A stretch of DNA of 20,122 bases from a virus. Position numbers and translations under genes: made by a program. The notes under the pieces were generated by a model. The model did not search any database. It was given only the letters and a program-made list of their open reading frames with translations, and was not told the DNA's origin. Shown here one piece after another: positions 13,430 to 20,122 of the stretch (positions are counted from its first letter, which is position 1; each line of letters begins with the position of its first letter). Location of the stretch: the IMG/VR virus record IMGVR_UViG_3300000116_004273, positions 1 to 20,122 of that record, one strand, 5' to 3'.

Positions 13430-15361
13430 TTACTGTGGCTCTGAGCCATCTGTACTAATTATAGCATCACCTAAATTTGATTGTGAGTTAGAACTAAACT
13501 TACCACTTATCCAACCATCAAGAAGCTTTCCTCCCATGTCAGAAAGAAACCCTCCTATGTTTTGAGCGTTCTCATTCTTAAGTTGAGCATCCACCCTGTC
13601 CATTGCACTACTTGCATTAAGAGAAGCGATACCATAGTTGTTAGCTCTATCACTTGCATTCTCACTTGACTCAAAAATCTTCTGTAGTTCATCCCTCTGT
13701 AATGTCAAAGCATTTGCAATAGCTGTGTTACTAATGCCTAAAAGGTTCTGAGAGTTAAGCATATTCTGTTGATTAATACCAGCAGTGTTAGCTGTATTAA
13801 CAGAACGAAGATAGTTGATATTATCTTTTTCAACTTCTGCTGCCATCTTACTATTAAACTCATCCCTGGCATTCTTATTTGAAGCATTAAATTTATCTGC
13901 ATCTAGTGTCAGTCTTGCAGTACTGTCAGCTGCCTGAAAAGCTAACTCATCATAAAACCTGGTCATCTCAGCTTCTGTAGTAAATGCAAGATTGTTAGCT
14001 ACGTTTTCAGCAGCAGTGTTAGTAAAGAGTCGTTGAACTTCATTGGCGTTATTAGTTGCAGCTACTACTCTTTCAGCAGCCACATTATCCATATTCATTT
14101 CAAAGAATTTGTTAGCGGTATCCACTGCCCTCTTCTGTTGAAAGTCAAGATCTTTTACATCAAGCATTGCAATGTGAGATAACTTAGCCATACCTATTGC
14201 AGTCTGTGCATCAAATGATTTAACCGATAGTGTCTGCATAAACTTTGCATCAGCCATAGCCATAGGCATCATAGACTCCAGACCTGCCTGTGTTATTGCA
14301 GCAGCAGCCATTGAAGATCCACCCATACCCCTGGCTGCCATAGCTTGTTTTGCAGCAGTGACTGCTCCCCTTGCATAGAACGGTATCTTACTCTTGCCGT
14401 CTACACCCACCCAGTCATCTTGTAGCATATCAAACTGTTCTCTAACAGTACTACCTTCATAAGCTTTAAAGTTTTCTATTGTTCTTTTTGACTCAGCCTC
14501 TGCTTCTTTGTATCTTTCAGTAACCTCAGAAGTAACTTCTGCAATTAGATCTTCATCTGTTATTTCAGCTAGGACAGTCTCCAAGTCTGGAAGAGGATCT
14601 ACTTTATATACATCAGGGATACCCATGTCTTTTTGTTCAGCAACTAAGATCTCTAAGTTATCTTTACTAACTGTAACTGGGTCATCAAGAAGTACATTAT
14701 CAGTTGTTCTTAACTCATCTTCACCTACAGTTTGTTTAGTATAATTAAACTCTGTTCCCTTTTCTAACTTCCTACCTTCTTGTAAGGCTGGAGTATCTGA
14801 AGTGGGATCTTCTGTGGTAGGGTCTGTTGAAGTATCTTCTAGTTCTGTTGGTGTGTCTATATTTTTAATGAATGTTTCTTTCATATCAATAGGCTCACTA
14901 CCGTAGTTGCTTGTCCCATCAGGATTGTAGGTGCCACCAATAACAGGAGAGTTAGGATCACGAATAGTACCTGCACCACCAGCCTCTCTTGCAGCCTGAG
15001 CCCTCTGCTCACTTAAACTTGGAGCATACTTACCTGCATAATCAGTACGACTTCCATCCTCGTTATACCATAGAGAGTTTGGCTCTCCTGTGTCTGGATT
15101 AACTGAATCTCTAAACTTCTTAAAGTCTTCCTTACCTGCAGGAGAAGAATTAAACTTCTCTTCTTCATCCATCTGATAATCTTTATCGCCCTGATCGTTA
15201 CCTTGAATATCTTGTTGTCTTTGGTAGGTTGGAGTTGTGGGTGCTGTACTAAGCTTTGCAAATTCTTCATCAGACATGTTGGCAGGTCTTGATAGAGGCT
15301 TGGTCACAGGTGGTTGAGGCCCGTTCTTCTTAAGTACTTGCATTTCATTATTTACAGCCAT
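13430..15361 (-). CDS. Internal virion / ejection protein (643 aa), gp14-like position
   Basis: No domain is recognised by sequence. The first 200 residues are polar, rich in Pro, Thr, Asp and Glu, and likely disordered (DTPTELEDTSTDPTTEDPTS). From about 290 on, the protein is almost entirely helical, Ala/Asn/Met-rich, with a Gly/Ala/Met cluster (AAKQAMAARGMGGSSMAAAA) that could insert in or cross a membrane, followed by long helices to the end. It is the first of five genes in the order expected of the T7 gp14-gp15-gp16 ejection proteins. A ribosome binding site AGGA is nine bases before the ATG. It is the first gene after the promoter at 15440. The role is inferred from position and composition. 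Confidence 0.6.
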   Translation of the reverse strand: MAVNNEMQVLKKNGPQPPVTKPLSRPANMSDEEFAKLSTAPTTPTYQRQQDIQGNDQGDKDYQMDEEEKFNSSPAGKEDFKKFRDSVNPDTGEPNSLWYNEDGSRTDYAGKYAPSLSEQRAQAAREAGGAGTIRDPNSPVIGGTYNPDGTSNYGSEPIDMKETFIKNIDTPTELEDTSTDPTTEDPTSDTPALQEGRKLEKGTEFNYTKQTVGEDELRTTDNVLLDDPVTVSKDNLEILVAEQKDMGIPDVYKVDPLPDLETVLAEITDEDLIAEVTSEVTERYKEAEAESKRTIENFKAYEGSTVREQFDMLQDDWVGVDGKSKIPFYARGAVTAAKQAMAARGMGGSSMAAAAITQAGLESMMPMAMADAKFMQTLSVKSFDAQTAIGMAKLSHIAMLDVKDLDFQQKRAVDTANKFFEMNMDNVAAERVVAATNNANEVQRLFTNTAAENVANNLAFTTEAEMTRFYDELAFQAADSTARLTLDADKFNASNKNARDEFNSKMAAEVEKDNINYLRSVNTANTAGINQQNMLNSQNLLGISNTAIANALTLQRDELQKIFESSENASDRANNYGIASLNASSAMDRVDAQLKNENAQNIGGFLSDMGGKLLDGWISGKFSSNSQSNLGDAIISTDGSEPQ

Positions 15362-15411
15362 TCTATATATTCCTATTCATCTTAGTAGTGTCCTGTCGAA
15401 TCCCTAAAGGT

Positions 15412-15440
15412 ACCATATCACATTTAGAAGAAAAAGTCAA
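15412..15440 (-). promoter_or_regulatory. Sigma70-like promoter in front of the internal virion genes
   Basis: On the minus strand TTGACT (15440-15435, 5 of 6 to consensus) and TATGGT (15417-15412, 4 of 6) are separated by exactly 17 bases. It lies in the only sizeable gap of this area (75 bases) and would give a leader of roughly 45 bases before the 643-residue protein. The left-edge promoter at 43-15 shares the exact strings CTTGACTTTT and TATGGTA with it, which supports both. The -35 overlaps the upstream stop codon. Confidence 0.65.
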
Positions 15441-15721
15441 GAGTCTTCTTCCAGTACTGTAATCCGATCTGATTGACGATCTATTCGTCTATTGATTATT
15501 TCTGTATCCCTAATAGCATCTTCTTTAGTATACCTTAAAGAAGACTCTAGTTGAACGGAATCAAGTTGTACCTTAATGCCTTGCATACGTTCTGTAAGAA
15601 CAGCTACACTGGTGGCAGTAAGGTTAGTTGTGTTAGCCATCCATAAGCATAGGGCTGCTATTAGGATTTGTATTAAAGATTGCCCATGCTTCTCAAAGGG
15701 AGTTCTTTGTTTATCAGACAT
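15437..15721 (-). CDS. Small membrane-anchored coiled-coil protein (94 aa), possible lysis accessory
   Basis: A charged N-terminus (about 1-14) is followed by one hydrophobic segment (about 15-29, SLIQILIAALCLWM). A long charged helix from about 40 to 94 has heptad-like spacing (LTERMQGIKVQLDSVQLESS and RRIDRQSDRITVLEEDS). This is the shape of inner-membrane Rz-like spanins or of small phage membrane proteins of unknown role. I cannot assign a family. There is no overlapping outer-membrane spanin partner in another frame that I can see. The ribosome binding site is AAGGAA in the 12-base gap after the tail gene. Its stop codon lies inside the -35 box of the downstream promoter, so it closes this transcription segment. 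Confidence 0.5.
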   Translation of the reverse strand: MSDKQRTPFEKHGQSLIQILIAALCLWMANTTNLTATSVAVLTERMQGIKVQLDSVQLESSLRYTKEDAIRDTEIINRRIDRQSDRITVLEEDS

Positions 15722-15733
15722 TATCTTAATTCC

Positions 15734-16183
15734 TTATGTTGTAAATACTGTGTAAGTTTTGCTACCATATGCACCCATAGTTGCAGTACATGTGTACCCA
15801 GTATCTTCACTACTACCAGTTGTTAGTCTAGCTTTTAGAGTGTCACCATTAGAACAAGTTTGACTACTTAAAAATGGGCCAGAGTTATTCTTTTGTAGAA
15901 GAGGGGATGATCCTGTACCTCCTGCTGTTACAGCTAAAGTACCAGAAGATATATTAACTGTAATTGCTGAAGTACTTGTAAAAGTTGTAAGTTGATCTTG
16001 GTCATATAATGTATTAAATGCTCCACTTAACGATGCTGTAAAGTTAGTATAAGCTAACTCCCAAGCCCCATCTACTCCGACATAGACTTCACTTACAGTC
16101 TTCCAGGCACCATCAACTCCAACTTTTATAGAGTCCATTGCCTTCCATGCACCATCAACACCTATCTTTGTTTCAGCAACCAT
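15734..16183 (-). CDS. Small tail protein: three GVDGAWK repeats plus Ig-like domain (149 aa)
   Basis: Residues 6-47 are three 14-residue repeats centred on GVDGAW (KIGVDGAWKAMDSI, KVGVDGAWKTVSEV, YVGVDGAWELAYTN), a motif found in phage tail and fibre proteins. The rest (about 48-149) is beta-rich and ends in an Ig-like pattern, NGDTLKARLTTG followed by TGYTCTATMG and KTYTVFTT, seen in many tail appendage proteins. Two Cys residues could form a disulfide. Its start overlaps the fibre stop by one base (TAATG), so the two are probably made together. It may be a fibre tip, adaptor or receptor-binding protein. It has no signal peptide. Confidence 0.65.
   Translation of the reverse strand: MVAETKIGVDGAWKAMDSIKVGVDGAWKTVSEVYVGVDGAWELAYTNFTASLSGAFNTLYDQDQLTTFTSTSAITVNISSGTLAVTAGGTGSSPLLQKNNSGPFLSSQTCSNGDTLKARLTTGSSEDTGYTCTATMGAYGSKTYTVFTT
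16043..16168 (-). repeat. Three in-frame 42-base repeats encoding GVDGAW
   Basis: Three consecutive 42-base units encode the three 14-residue GVDGAW repeats at the start of the small tail protein. They are diverged at third positions and in the last few codons of each unit. Confidence 0.8.
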
Positions 16184-17193
16184 TATGCAGTATACCTAAA
16201 CCATACGTCACCGTCAGCAGGAGTACCACTTGCGGCATCCGTATCTACAGTTTTTGCACCAGTACCCATCGAGCCAATACCTAGAGCAGTACGAGCAGCT
16301 CCAGCATCACTGGCTCCTGTACCACCATTGGCAACTGCCAAGTCAGTACCACTCCAGTTACTGTTATTAACTGAGGCAAGGTACCCTGCTCCATTAGTTA
16401 TGGCATTGTTATTTAAAGATATGTTAGCAGAACCATCAAACGCAACACCTGCTATAGTTTTAGTAGCCGCAAGTTTAGTAGCTGTACCTGCATTCCCTGT
16501 AATTGTAGTTTGTACTACGTTAGTTTCTTTAGCAGTATTAGCAGCTATAGCAGAGTTAATTGAGTTAGCTAGTTTGTCTGCAGTTACAGCATCATCTGCA
16601 ATCATACCTGTCTCTACAGCACCAGAAGCAATCGTAAGTTCTGTTGCACCTGTCACGTCACCTGTATGTGTAGCATTAGTTACCTTAGCTGTGTTAGCTG
16701 TAATGGCTGAAGCTTGACCAGATGTAATGCCTGTCTTAGCTGTGTTAGCTATAATGGCTGAAGCCTGGCCAGAAGTAATTCCTGTCTTAGCATTATTAGT
16801 AGCTATGTTACTTTCCATAGTATCCAGATCAACAGCCTGAGTTACAGTAAGAAAGTTAACCTTTGTGTTTTGTGCTGTGAGGAAGGATGCAGTAGTACCA
16901 GCCAATACAGAGCTGTATGCCTGTACGTTACTTCCAATAGCAAGACCTAGAGCAGTCCTTGCAGCAGAGGCACTAGAAGCTGCAGTACCGCCATTGGCGA
17001 CAGGAAGGATACCAGATACCCCAGAAGCCATAGGTATTTTAGTACCACCACCTGTAGTACCATCGTGGGTGTGTCCTGATGTTGCATGAAAAGCATCCTG
17101 TAGTTTATTATATTCATCGTTTAAGTGAGCTGCCTCAATGGTATTACCCGTTGCAATATCCCCTGAAGATTGCCTTGTATAACCTACTGCCAT
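16183..17193 (-). CDS. Tail fibre / appendage protein with internal repeats (336 aa)
   Basis: A low-complexity, trimeric-fibre type protein. Residues 41-45 are HTHDG, the metal-binding HxH motif common in phage fibres. Residues 136-169 hold two copies of a 17-residue repeat around KTGITSGQASAI. Residues 65-84 and 287-306 are near-identical (VANGGT.AS..AARTALG). Residues 231-258 (TGNAGTATKLAATKTIAGVA) match the repeat style of long tail fibres. The end, PADGDVWFRY, is a common fibre C-terminus. I chose ATG 17193: it has GAGGA seven bases upstream and starts just after the nozzle stop. The longer frame beginning at 17268 has no ribosome binding site and overlaps the nozzle gene. The gene ends TAATG, coupled to the next gene. 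It probably takes part in host recognition. Confidence 0.8.
   Translation of the reverse strand: MAVGYTRQSSGDIATGNTIEAAHLNDEYNKLQDAFHATSGHTHDGTTGGGTKIPMASGVSGILPVANGGTAASSASAARTALGLAIGSNVQAYSSVLAGTTASFLTAQNTKVNFLTVTQAVDLDTMESNIATNNAKTGITSGQASAIIANTAKTGITSGQASAITANTAKVTNATHTGDVTGATELTIASGAVETGMIADDAVTADKLANSINSAIAANTAKETNVVQTTITGNAGTATKLAATKTIAGVAFDGSANISLNNNAITNGAGYLASVNNSNWSGTDLAVANGGTGASDAGAARTALGIGSMGTGAKTVDTDAASGTPADGDVWFRYTA
16685..16786 (-). repeat. Two tandem 51-base repeats inside the fibre gene
   Basis: Two adjacent 51-base units (16685-16735 and 16736-16786) differ at only a few bases. They encode successive copies of a 17-residue motif around KTGITSGQASAI. Being in frame, copy-number change would lengthen or shorten the fibre shaft without breaking the gene. 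Confidence 0.85.
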
Positions 17194-17197
17194 TCTT

Positions 17198-18754
17198 TTA
17201 TCCTCTTCTTCCGTCTGTGCTGTATTCAATAGTGATAGATTGGACAGTCCATTCTGTCCTTGTGTCATTACTGTTAAAGTAAAATGACACGTTGTTTCCT
17301 GAACCTACTAAGTTTACATCTGCATTTACAGGAAATGAGTCTCCAAAAGTAGCAGTGTCATAAACAGAATTAGGATCTCCATAAAAGAAAAAACCTGATT
17401 CCCCTGTACCGAGAGACTGAATAGGTGGTTGGATGACACCCTGTACATTGTAATCAAAGTTATAACCAACAGATGGTTCAATTACACTAGCTGCCTGTAA
17501 GTAAAACTTACCAGTGTATAATGTTTTTTGCATCTCAGGATCAGAGATAGTCCAGTAGGGGAATCTTAGGAAGGCATCTATGTTTGCCCCGTTAAACCCT
17601 GTACTCTCTTCTTGTCGATAGACGTACCCATCAAAGCCACCATGAACTATATACTCAGTAGTAGTAAACTGAGAGCTATCTGAACAAGAAGCATTAATTC
17701 CTCTAATCTTAAACCATTCTAAATTCTTATTACCCTGACTATTTAATCGTACTCCACCGAGTAGACCTTCCCCCTCAGAGTCTTCGTTAGTAGAATCACC
17801 TACAAATAATCTATACTGTGATTTATCTCTGAGAGAAGTAGCATGTACTTCTTTACTAGAGTTTCTAAAGCCTAGCTTTTCAACAGTGCTTGGAATATTA
17901 CGAGTAACATTTCCCAGTTCAAAGTCTTGGTTTTTAACTGTACCTGCAATAGTTCTGATACCATCAAAGGATAAGTAGTAGACATCCCCGTCCATCTCCT
18001 GGATAGTTCTGGGATTAATAGTACCAATCTTATGGGTTACATTCTGGTACTGAAAGTTTGTACTATTCTGTCCTGCTATTGTTCCAATGCGATCATAAGC
18101 AAAAAGAAATAGTTGTTCCCTCCAGGGGGCCATACCTATTATTTTATTACCAGTAATAATCTCACCACTACCGTCAGCACCAGTCACAGTACCCTCAGCA
18201 TTAGGAGCAGAAAATCTAACTGCCTGTCCTACTGAATAGAACATATGCTCATGAAACTCTTGGACTGCTGTAGCTGCAAGAATATTAGCTGCTGTACCAG
18301 AAGTAATAGTTACACTATTAACCGTTTGACCTGCAACCATTGATGTTAGGGTTGATCCATCAAAGTGTATAGGAGGATTAGCTCCATCCACAATAATAAT
18401 ATTATCAGTTCCACTCCAGTTATACCTTGTTGATTGAACACTCACTGGTGTATTTGTTAATGTTATAAGGACAGAGCCCCATCCAGATCCTGTGCTGACA
18501 TACCACTTTTTAGCACGGAGTGCAAGGCATTTATTTTGAAACATAAAGACTGCATCAACCTGACCCGTACCAGGAACAATAGCAGTATCAAACTTTTCAT
18601 ATCCTTTAATTCTACGATAGCCACCAATAGGAGAAGGTTCAAAGTTACGTGCATCTACAAGAGATCCAGGTAAGCTTGCTCCCTGTACTAGAGGAGAAAG
18701 GTTTTCCACCATGCCACCCTCAGGGGTGACTGAAAGGGTTTCCCATCTATCCAT
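17198..18754 (-). CDS. Tail nozzle protein, T7 gp12 / P22 gp10-like role (518 aa)
   Basis: This is a predominantly beta protein with propeller-like repeating blades: repeated short hydrophobic strands with W/Y and NG/DG turns, for example VDAVFMFQNKCLALRAKKWY, EQLFLFAYDRIGTIAG and DGDVYYLSFDGIRTIAG. The N-terminus (GGMVENLSPLVQ, then LVDARNFEPSPIGGYRRIKG) is of the kind seen in podovirus nozzle and stabilisation proteins, where a conserved 'ARN...GGYRR..G' stretch opens the propeller. It directly follows the adaptor with a one-base overlap. It is shorter than T7 gp12 (about 790 aa). It would sit at the tip of the stubby tail. The stop (TAA at 17200-17198) is four bases before the fibre start. 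Confidence 0.75.
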   Translation of the reverse strand: MDRWETLSVTPEGGMVENLSPLVQGASLPGSLVDARNFEPSPIGGYRRIKGYEKFDTAIVPGTGQVDAVFMFQNKCLALRAKKWYVSTGSGWGSVLITLTNTPVSVQSTRYNWSGTDNIIIVDGANPPIHFDGSTLTSMVAGQTVNSVTITSGTAANILAATAVQEFHEHMFYSVGQAVRFSAPNAEGTVTGADGSGEIITGNKIIGMAPWREQLFLFAYDRIGTIAGQNSTNFQYQNVTHKIGTINPRTIQEMDGDVYYLSFDGIRTIAGTVKNQDFELGNVTRNIPSTVEKLGFRNSSKEVHATSLRDKSQYRLFVGDSTNEDSEGEGLLGGVRLNSQGNKNLEWFKIRGINASCSDSSQFTTTEYIVHGGFDGYVYRQEESTGFNGANIDAFLRFPYWTISDPEMQKTLYTGKFYLQAASVIEPSVGYNFDYNVQGVIQPPIQSLGTGESGFFFYGDPNSVYDTATFGDSFPVNADVNLVGSGNNVSFYFNSNDTRTEWTVQSITIEYSTDGRRG

Positions 18755-19473
18755 TACTTAGACCAACCATCTCTACGACTTCTAGATCTAGTTCTAGTAT
18801 CGTAAGCATAGGTAATTTCCTGTGGAACTAAAGTTCTTTTCATGTCTGCTAAACTTTTTTTATACTTCTGATATTCTTTAGCAGCCATCTCATAGTTCTC
18901 CCTAAAGTCATAGGCACCCTGCATTGCAAAGGCTATTATAACTCTGTCATATTCACTTGGAATAAGTGTTGTGCTTGTAGCAGCAGCCAGGGGAGTAGGG
19001 GTTTTCCAGTACTCATAAGTAATTGTATATGCCCTATCAGGAATAGGACTTACTCCAATCTTTAAATCACGAGTACGATATATCTGAGCAGGTATATTAA
19101 CTGAGCCAGCTGTTGCCAGTTGATCATTAGCCCTTAGACGATTATGCCACTCAAGGTATTCTACAACCCCTAAAGGTTTTGCAGATACTTCAAGACTGGC
19201 ATCCTCACTAAGGTAGAATGTTTTCCAGTCTGTAACTTTATTGTCAGATGCAAGAGCATAAGTTTGAGTGCCATCTGTAGTTGTAATCGTACCAGTGCTG
19301 TGATTAAAAGGCCATTGAGTTACAGCCTGATTGATATCGTCAATAGCTTCTTGAACCAAGTCTTTAGCTAGTGCTTGGAAACCTGTAGCAGAACTAAAAT
19401 TAGCCGAAGTCAGTTCTACCTGATTCAGCTTTCTAATTACCCTGTTGGTTAGTTCCAGGAAAGTAGTTCCCAT
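18754..19473 (-). CDS. Head-to-tail adaptor, T7 gp11-like (tail tubular protein A role), 239 aa
   Basis: The protein probably forms the ring between portal and nozzle. It has the usual adaptor layout: an N-terminal helical part (LTNRVIRKLNQVELTSANF, then a helix DLVQEAIDDINQAVTQWPFN), a central beta-rich part with Y-A-L and ITYEYWKTPTPL, and a C-terminal helix with YDRVIIAFAMQGAYDFRENY ending in a very basic tail (RTRSRSRRDGW). Length fits the T7 gp11 class (about 200 aa). The ATG has an excellent ribosome binding site (AAAGGAG six bases upstream). The stop codon overlaps the next start by one base (TAATG), so it is translationally coupled to the nozzle gene, the same order as gp11-gp12 in T7. 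The call rests on context and fold style. Confidence 0.75.
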   Translation of the reverse strand: MGTTFLELTNRVIRKLNQVELTSANFSSATGFQALAKDLVQEAIDDINQAVTQWPFNHSTGTITTTDGTQTYALASDNKVTDWKTFYLSEDASLEVSAKPLGVVEYLEWHNRLRANDQLATAGSVNIPAQIYRTRDLKIGVSPIPDRAYTITYEYWKTPTPLAAATSTTLIPSEYDRVIIAFAMQGAYDFRENYEMAAKEYQKYKKSLADMKRTLVPQEITYAYDTRTRSRSRRDGWSK

Positions 19474-19487
19474 TGAAGGCTCCTTTA

Positions 19488-19521
19488 TAAAATGAGGTGA
19501 GGTTGTTTAAGGTACAACCTC
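19488..19521 (-). terminator. Hairpin after the capsid/decoration genes, possible partial terminator
   Basis: On the minus strand an 8-bp perfect stem, GAGGTTGT / ACAACCTC, with a 7-base loop (19521-19499) lies in the 64-base gap after the decoration gene. It is followed by ACCTCATTTT, a short U tract. Phages often place an attenuating terminator after the capsid gene to cut expression of the tail genes, as T7 does after gene 10. The U tract is short and offset, so read-through is likely and the hairpin may instead be an RNA-processing site. Confidence 0.5.
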
Positions 19522-19537
19522 CAAAACCTTAGTGGTA

Positions 19538-20017
19538 TTAAGCTACGTCTTTAGCAGACTTAGCCCGTGGATTACCAGTGTAGTCAGCCATCTCAAAGAG
19601 AATCTCAACTTCCCAGTCATCGTTTGCACTACCAAGTGTCTTGACTGTTAGGTCAAGAACATCAGCAGATGTATACAGTTTACGTTGGTCAAAGATACCA
19701 GCAGTACCTTGAGCAGCTAAACCAGCAGTGGTACCATCGGCACCATCTACCCACTCATCAGCAGCCGTGGCATCGCCAAGGTCAAACGTCAGAGTTGTAC
19801 CAGTCTCAGCAGTTAACACATTAAGTGTTGCACCACTAATAACTGTACCTGCAGGAATGTCTGCTACGTAGATGATGTCGGCAGCAGCAAGGGCAGAACC
19901 CTTAGCAGCAGCAGCCTGTGCACCTGTTACTCTAACAGATACGATACCTGGTGCGGCTGTTGCAGCCATCCCAAGACCAGCAGTTGCACCGCCTTGTTTT
20001 AGATCGATATTAGCCAT
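19538..20017 (-). CDS. Probable head decoration / small structural protein (159 aa)
   Basis: No family is recognised with certainty. The protein is rich in Ala, Gly and Thr, has no signal peptide or membrane helix, and reads as a compact beta protein (for example ISGATLNVLTAETGTTLTFD near the middle and WEVEILFEMADYTG near the end). It sits between the capsid protein end and the adaptor gene, the usual place for a head decoration or capsid-stabilising protein. The ATG has a strong ribosome binding site (AAGGAA seven bases upstream) just after the tandem stops of the capsid gene, consistent with high expression. A hairpin lies right after its stop codon. A minor head or head-tail joining protein is an alternative. 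Confidence 0.55.
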   Translation of the reverse strand: MANIDLKQGGATAGLGMAATAAPGIVSVRVTGAQAAAAKGSALAAADIIYVADIPAGTVISGATLNVLTAETGTTLTFDLGDATAADEWVDGADGTTAGLAAQGTAGIFDQRKLYTSADVLDLTVKTLGSANDDWEVEILFEMADYTGNPRAKSAKDVA

Positions 20018-20035
20018 AGTATAATTCCTTTCCTA

Positions 20036-20122
20036 CTAAGCTGAGTGATAATATGCACCGACAAGAGCTTCAGAACGAAGAACCTTGCGACCATATAAGT
20101 GAAGACCACGAGTTAGGTCAGC
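20036..20122 (-). CDS. Major capsid protein, C-terminal fragment (runs off the right edge)
   Basis: An open frame enters from the right edge and ends in two consecutive TAG stops (20038-20036, then 20035-20033). Its last 28 residues include the stretches DLTRGLHLYGRKVLRSEALV and GAYYHSA. Endings of the type LHLYGRK...PEALVGAY are, from memory, typical of major capsid proteins of T7-like marine podoviruses, and the position just before a decoration-type gene and the adaptor/nozzle pair fits. Only the tail of the protein is visible, so the fold cannot be tested here. The alternative is another head protein. The frame choice is secure because it is open to the edge and lies directly before the next gene's ribosome binding site. 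Confidence 0.65.
   Translation of the reverse strand, partial: ADLTRGLHLYGRKVLRSEALVGAYYHSA

Noticed and set aside
15428-15452. Terminator hairpin AGAAGA / TCTTCT around the 15440 promoter
   Set aside because: The stem is short and AT-rich with a 12-base loop and no following U tract; the promoter reading explains the sequence better.
15437-15721. Calling the 94-residue protein a true Rz spanin
   Set aside because: The topology fits, but there is no overlapping Rz1-like lipoprotein and no family motif, so it was left as an unknown membrane/coiled-coil protein.
16043-16786. CRISPR array from the regularly spaced repeats
   Set aside because: The repeats are in-frame protein-coding units without unique spacers.
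17194-17268. Longer fibre start at 17268
   Set aside because: It has no ribosome binding site, overlaps the nozzle gene by 71 bases, and the extra residues are unlike a fibre; ATG 17193 has GAGGA at good spacing.
19525-19545. T7-like promoter resemblance, TAATACCACTAAGG on the minus strand
   Set aside because: The match begins inside the decoration gene's stop codon, lacks the CACTATAGGG core, and no second copy was seen in other gaps.

Overview
The window is a 20 kb stretch of the late region of a tailed phage, most likely a short-tailed (podovirus) phage of a Gram-negative and probably marine host. Every credible gene is on the minus strand, so the text below runs from high to low coordinates. 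The podovirus call rests on gene order: the end of a capsid-type protein, a probable head decoration protein, an adaptor (T7 gp11-like role), a nozzle (gp12-like role), fibres, then a set of very large internal/ejection proteins including one with a lysozyme domain. A Gram-negative host is implied by an outer-membrane secretion lipoprotein (CsgG). The marine assignment is only inference, from the AT-rich composition and the fibre and ejection protein styles. No RNA genes, CRISPR arrays, insertion sequences, integrase, polymerase or terminase are seen.

Layout. (1) 20122-15437: capsid C-terminus, decoration protein, a hairpin that may be a terminator, adaptor, nozzle, a repeat-rich fibre, a small GVDGAW-repeat/Ig-like tail protein, and a small membrane/coiled-coil protein. 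(2) A good sigma70-like promoter at 15440-15412 drives (3) the internal virion block 15361-5339: 643, 106, 184, 895 and 1499 residue proteins. The 895-residue one ends in a GH24-like muramidase domain, and the 1499-residue one has an LPD38-like region. (4) 5337-4799: two tandem, clearly paralogous, one-helix membrane proteins, possibly holin-like. (5) 4815-46: a non-structural cargo module of CsgF, CsgG, a curlin-like secreted repeat protein, a FecR-domain exported protein, and a CHASE2 receptor/class III adenylyl cyclase whose CHASE2 domain is split between two reading frames. A second promoter of the same kind (43-15) fires out of the left edge of the window.

The most interesting part is region 5. 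CsgG and CsgF are recognisable by sequence as the curli (extracellular amyloid) secretion channel and its surface partner. The next gene encodes a signal-peptide protein of about eight 22-33 residue G-S-x-N-T type repeats, the sort of cargo that channel would export. Next comes FecR-CHASE2-adenylyl cyclase, which looks like an envelope sensor with a cytoplasmic cAMP output. The five or six genes are tightly nested, with overlaps of 4 to about 86 bases, so they look like one co-translated unit hitched to the end of the late operon. The proposal that the phage builds an amyloid-like surface structure and/or an outer-membrane pore and couples it to cAMP signalling late in infection is inference. 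The family assignments are much firmer than the role.
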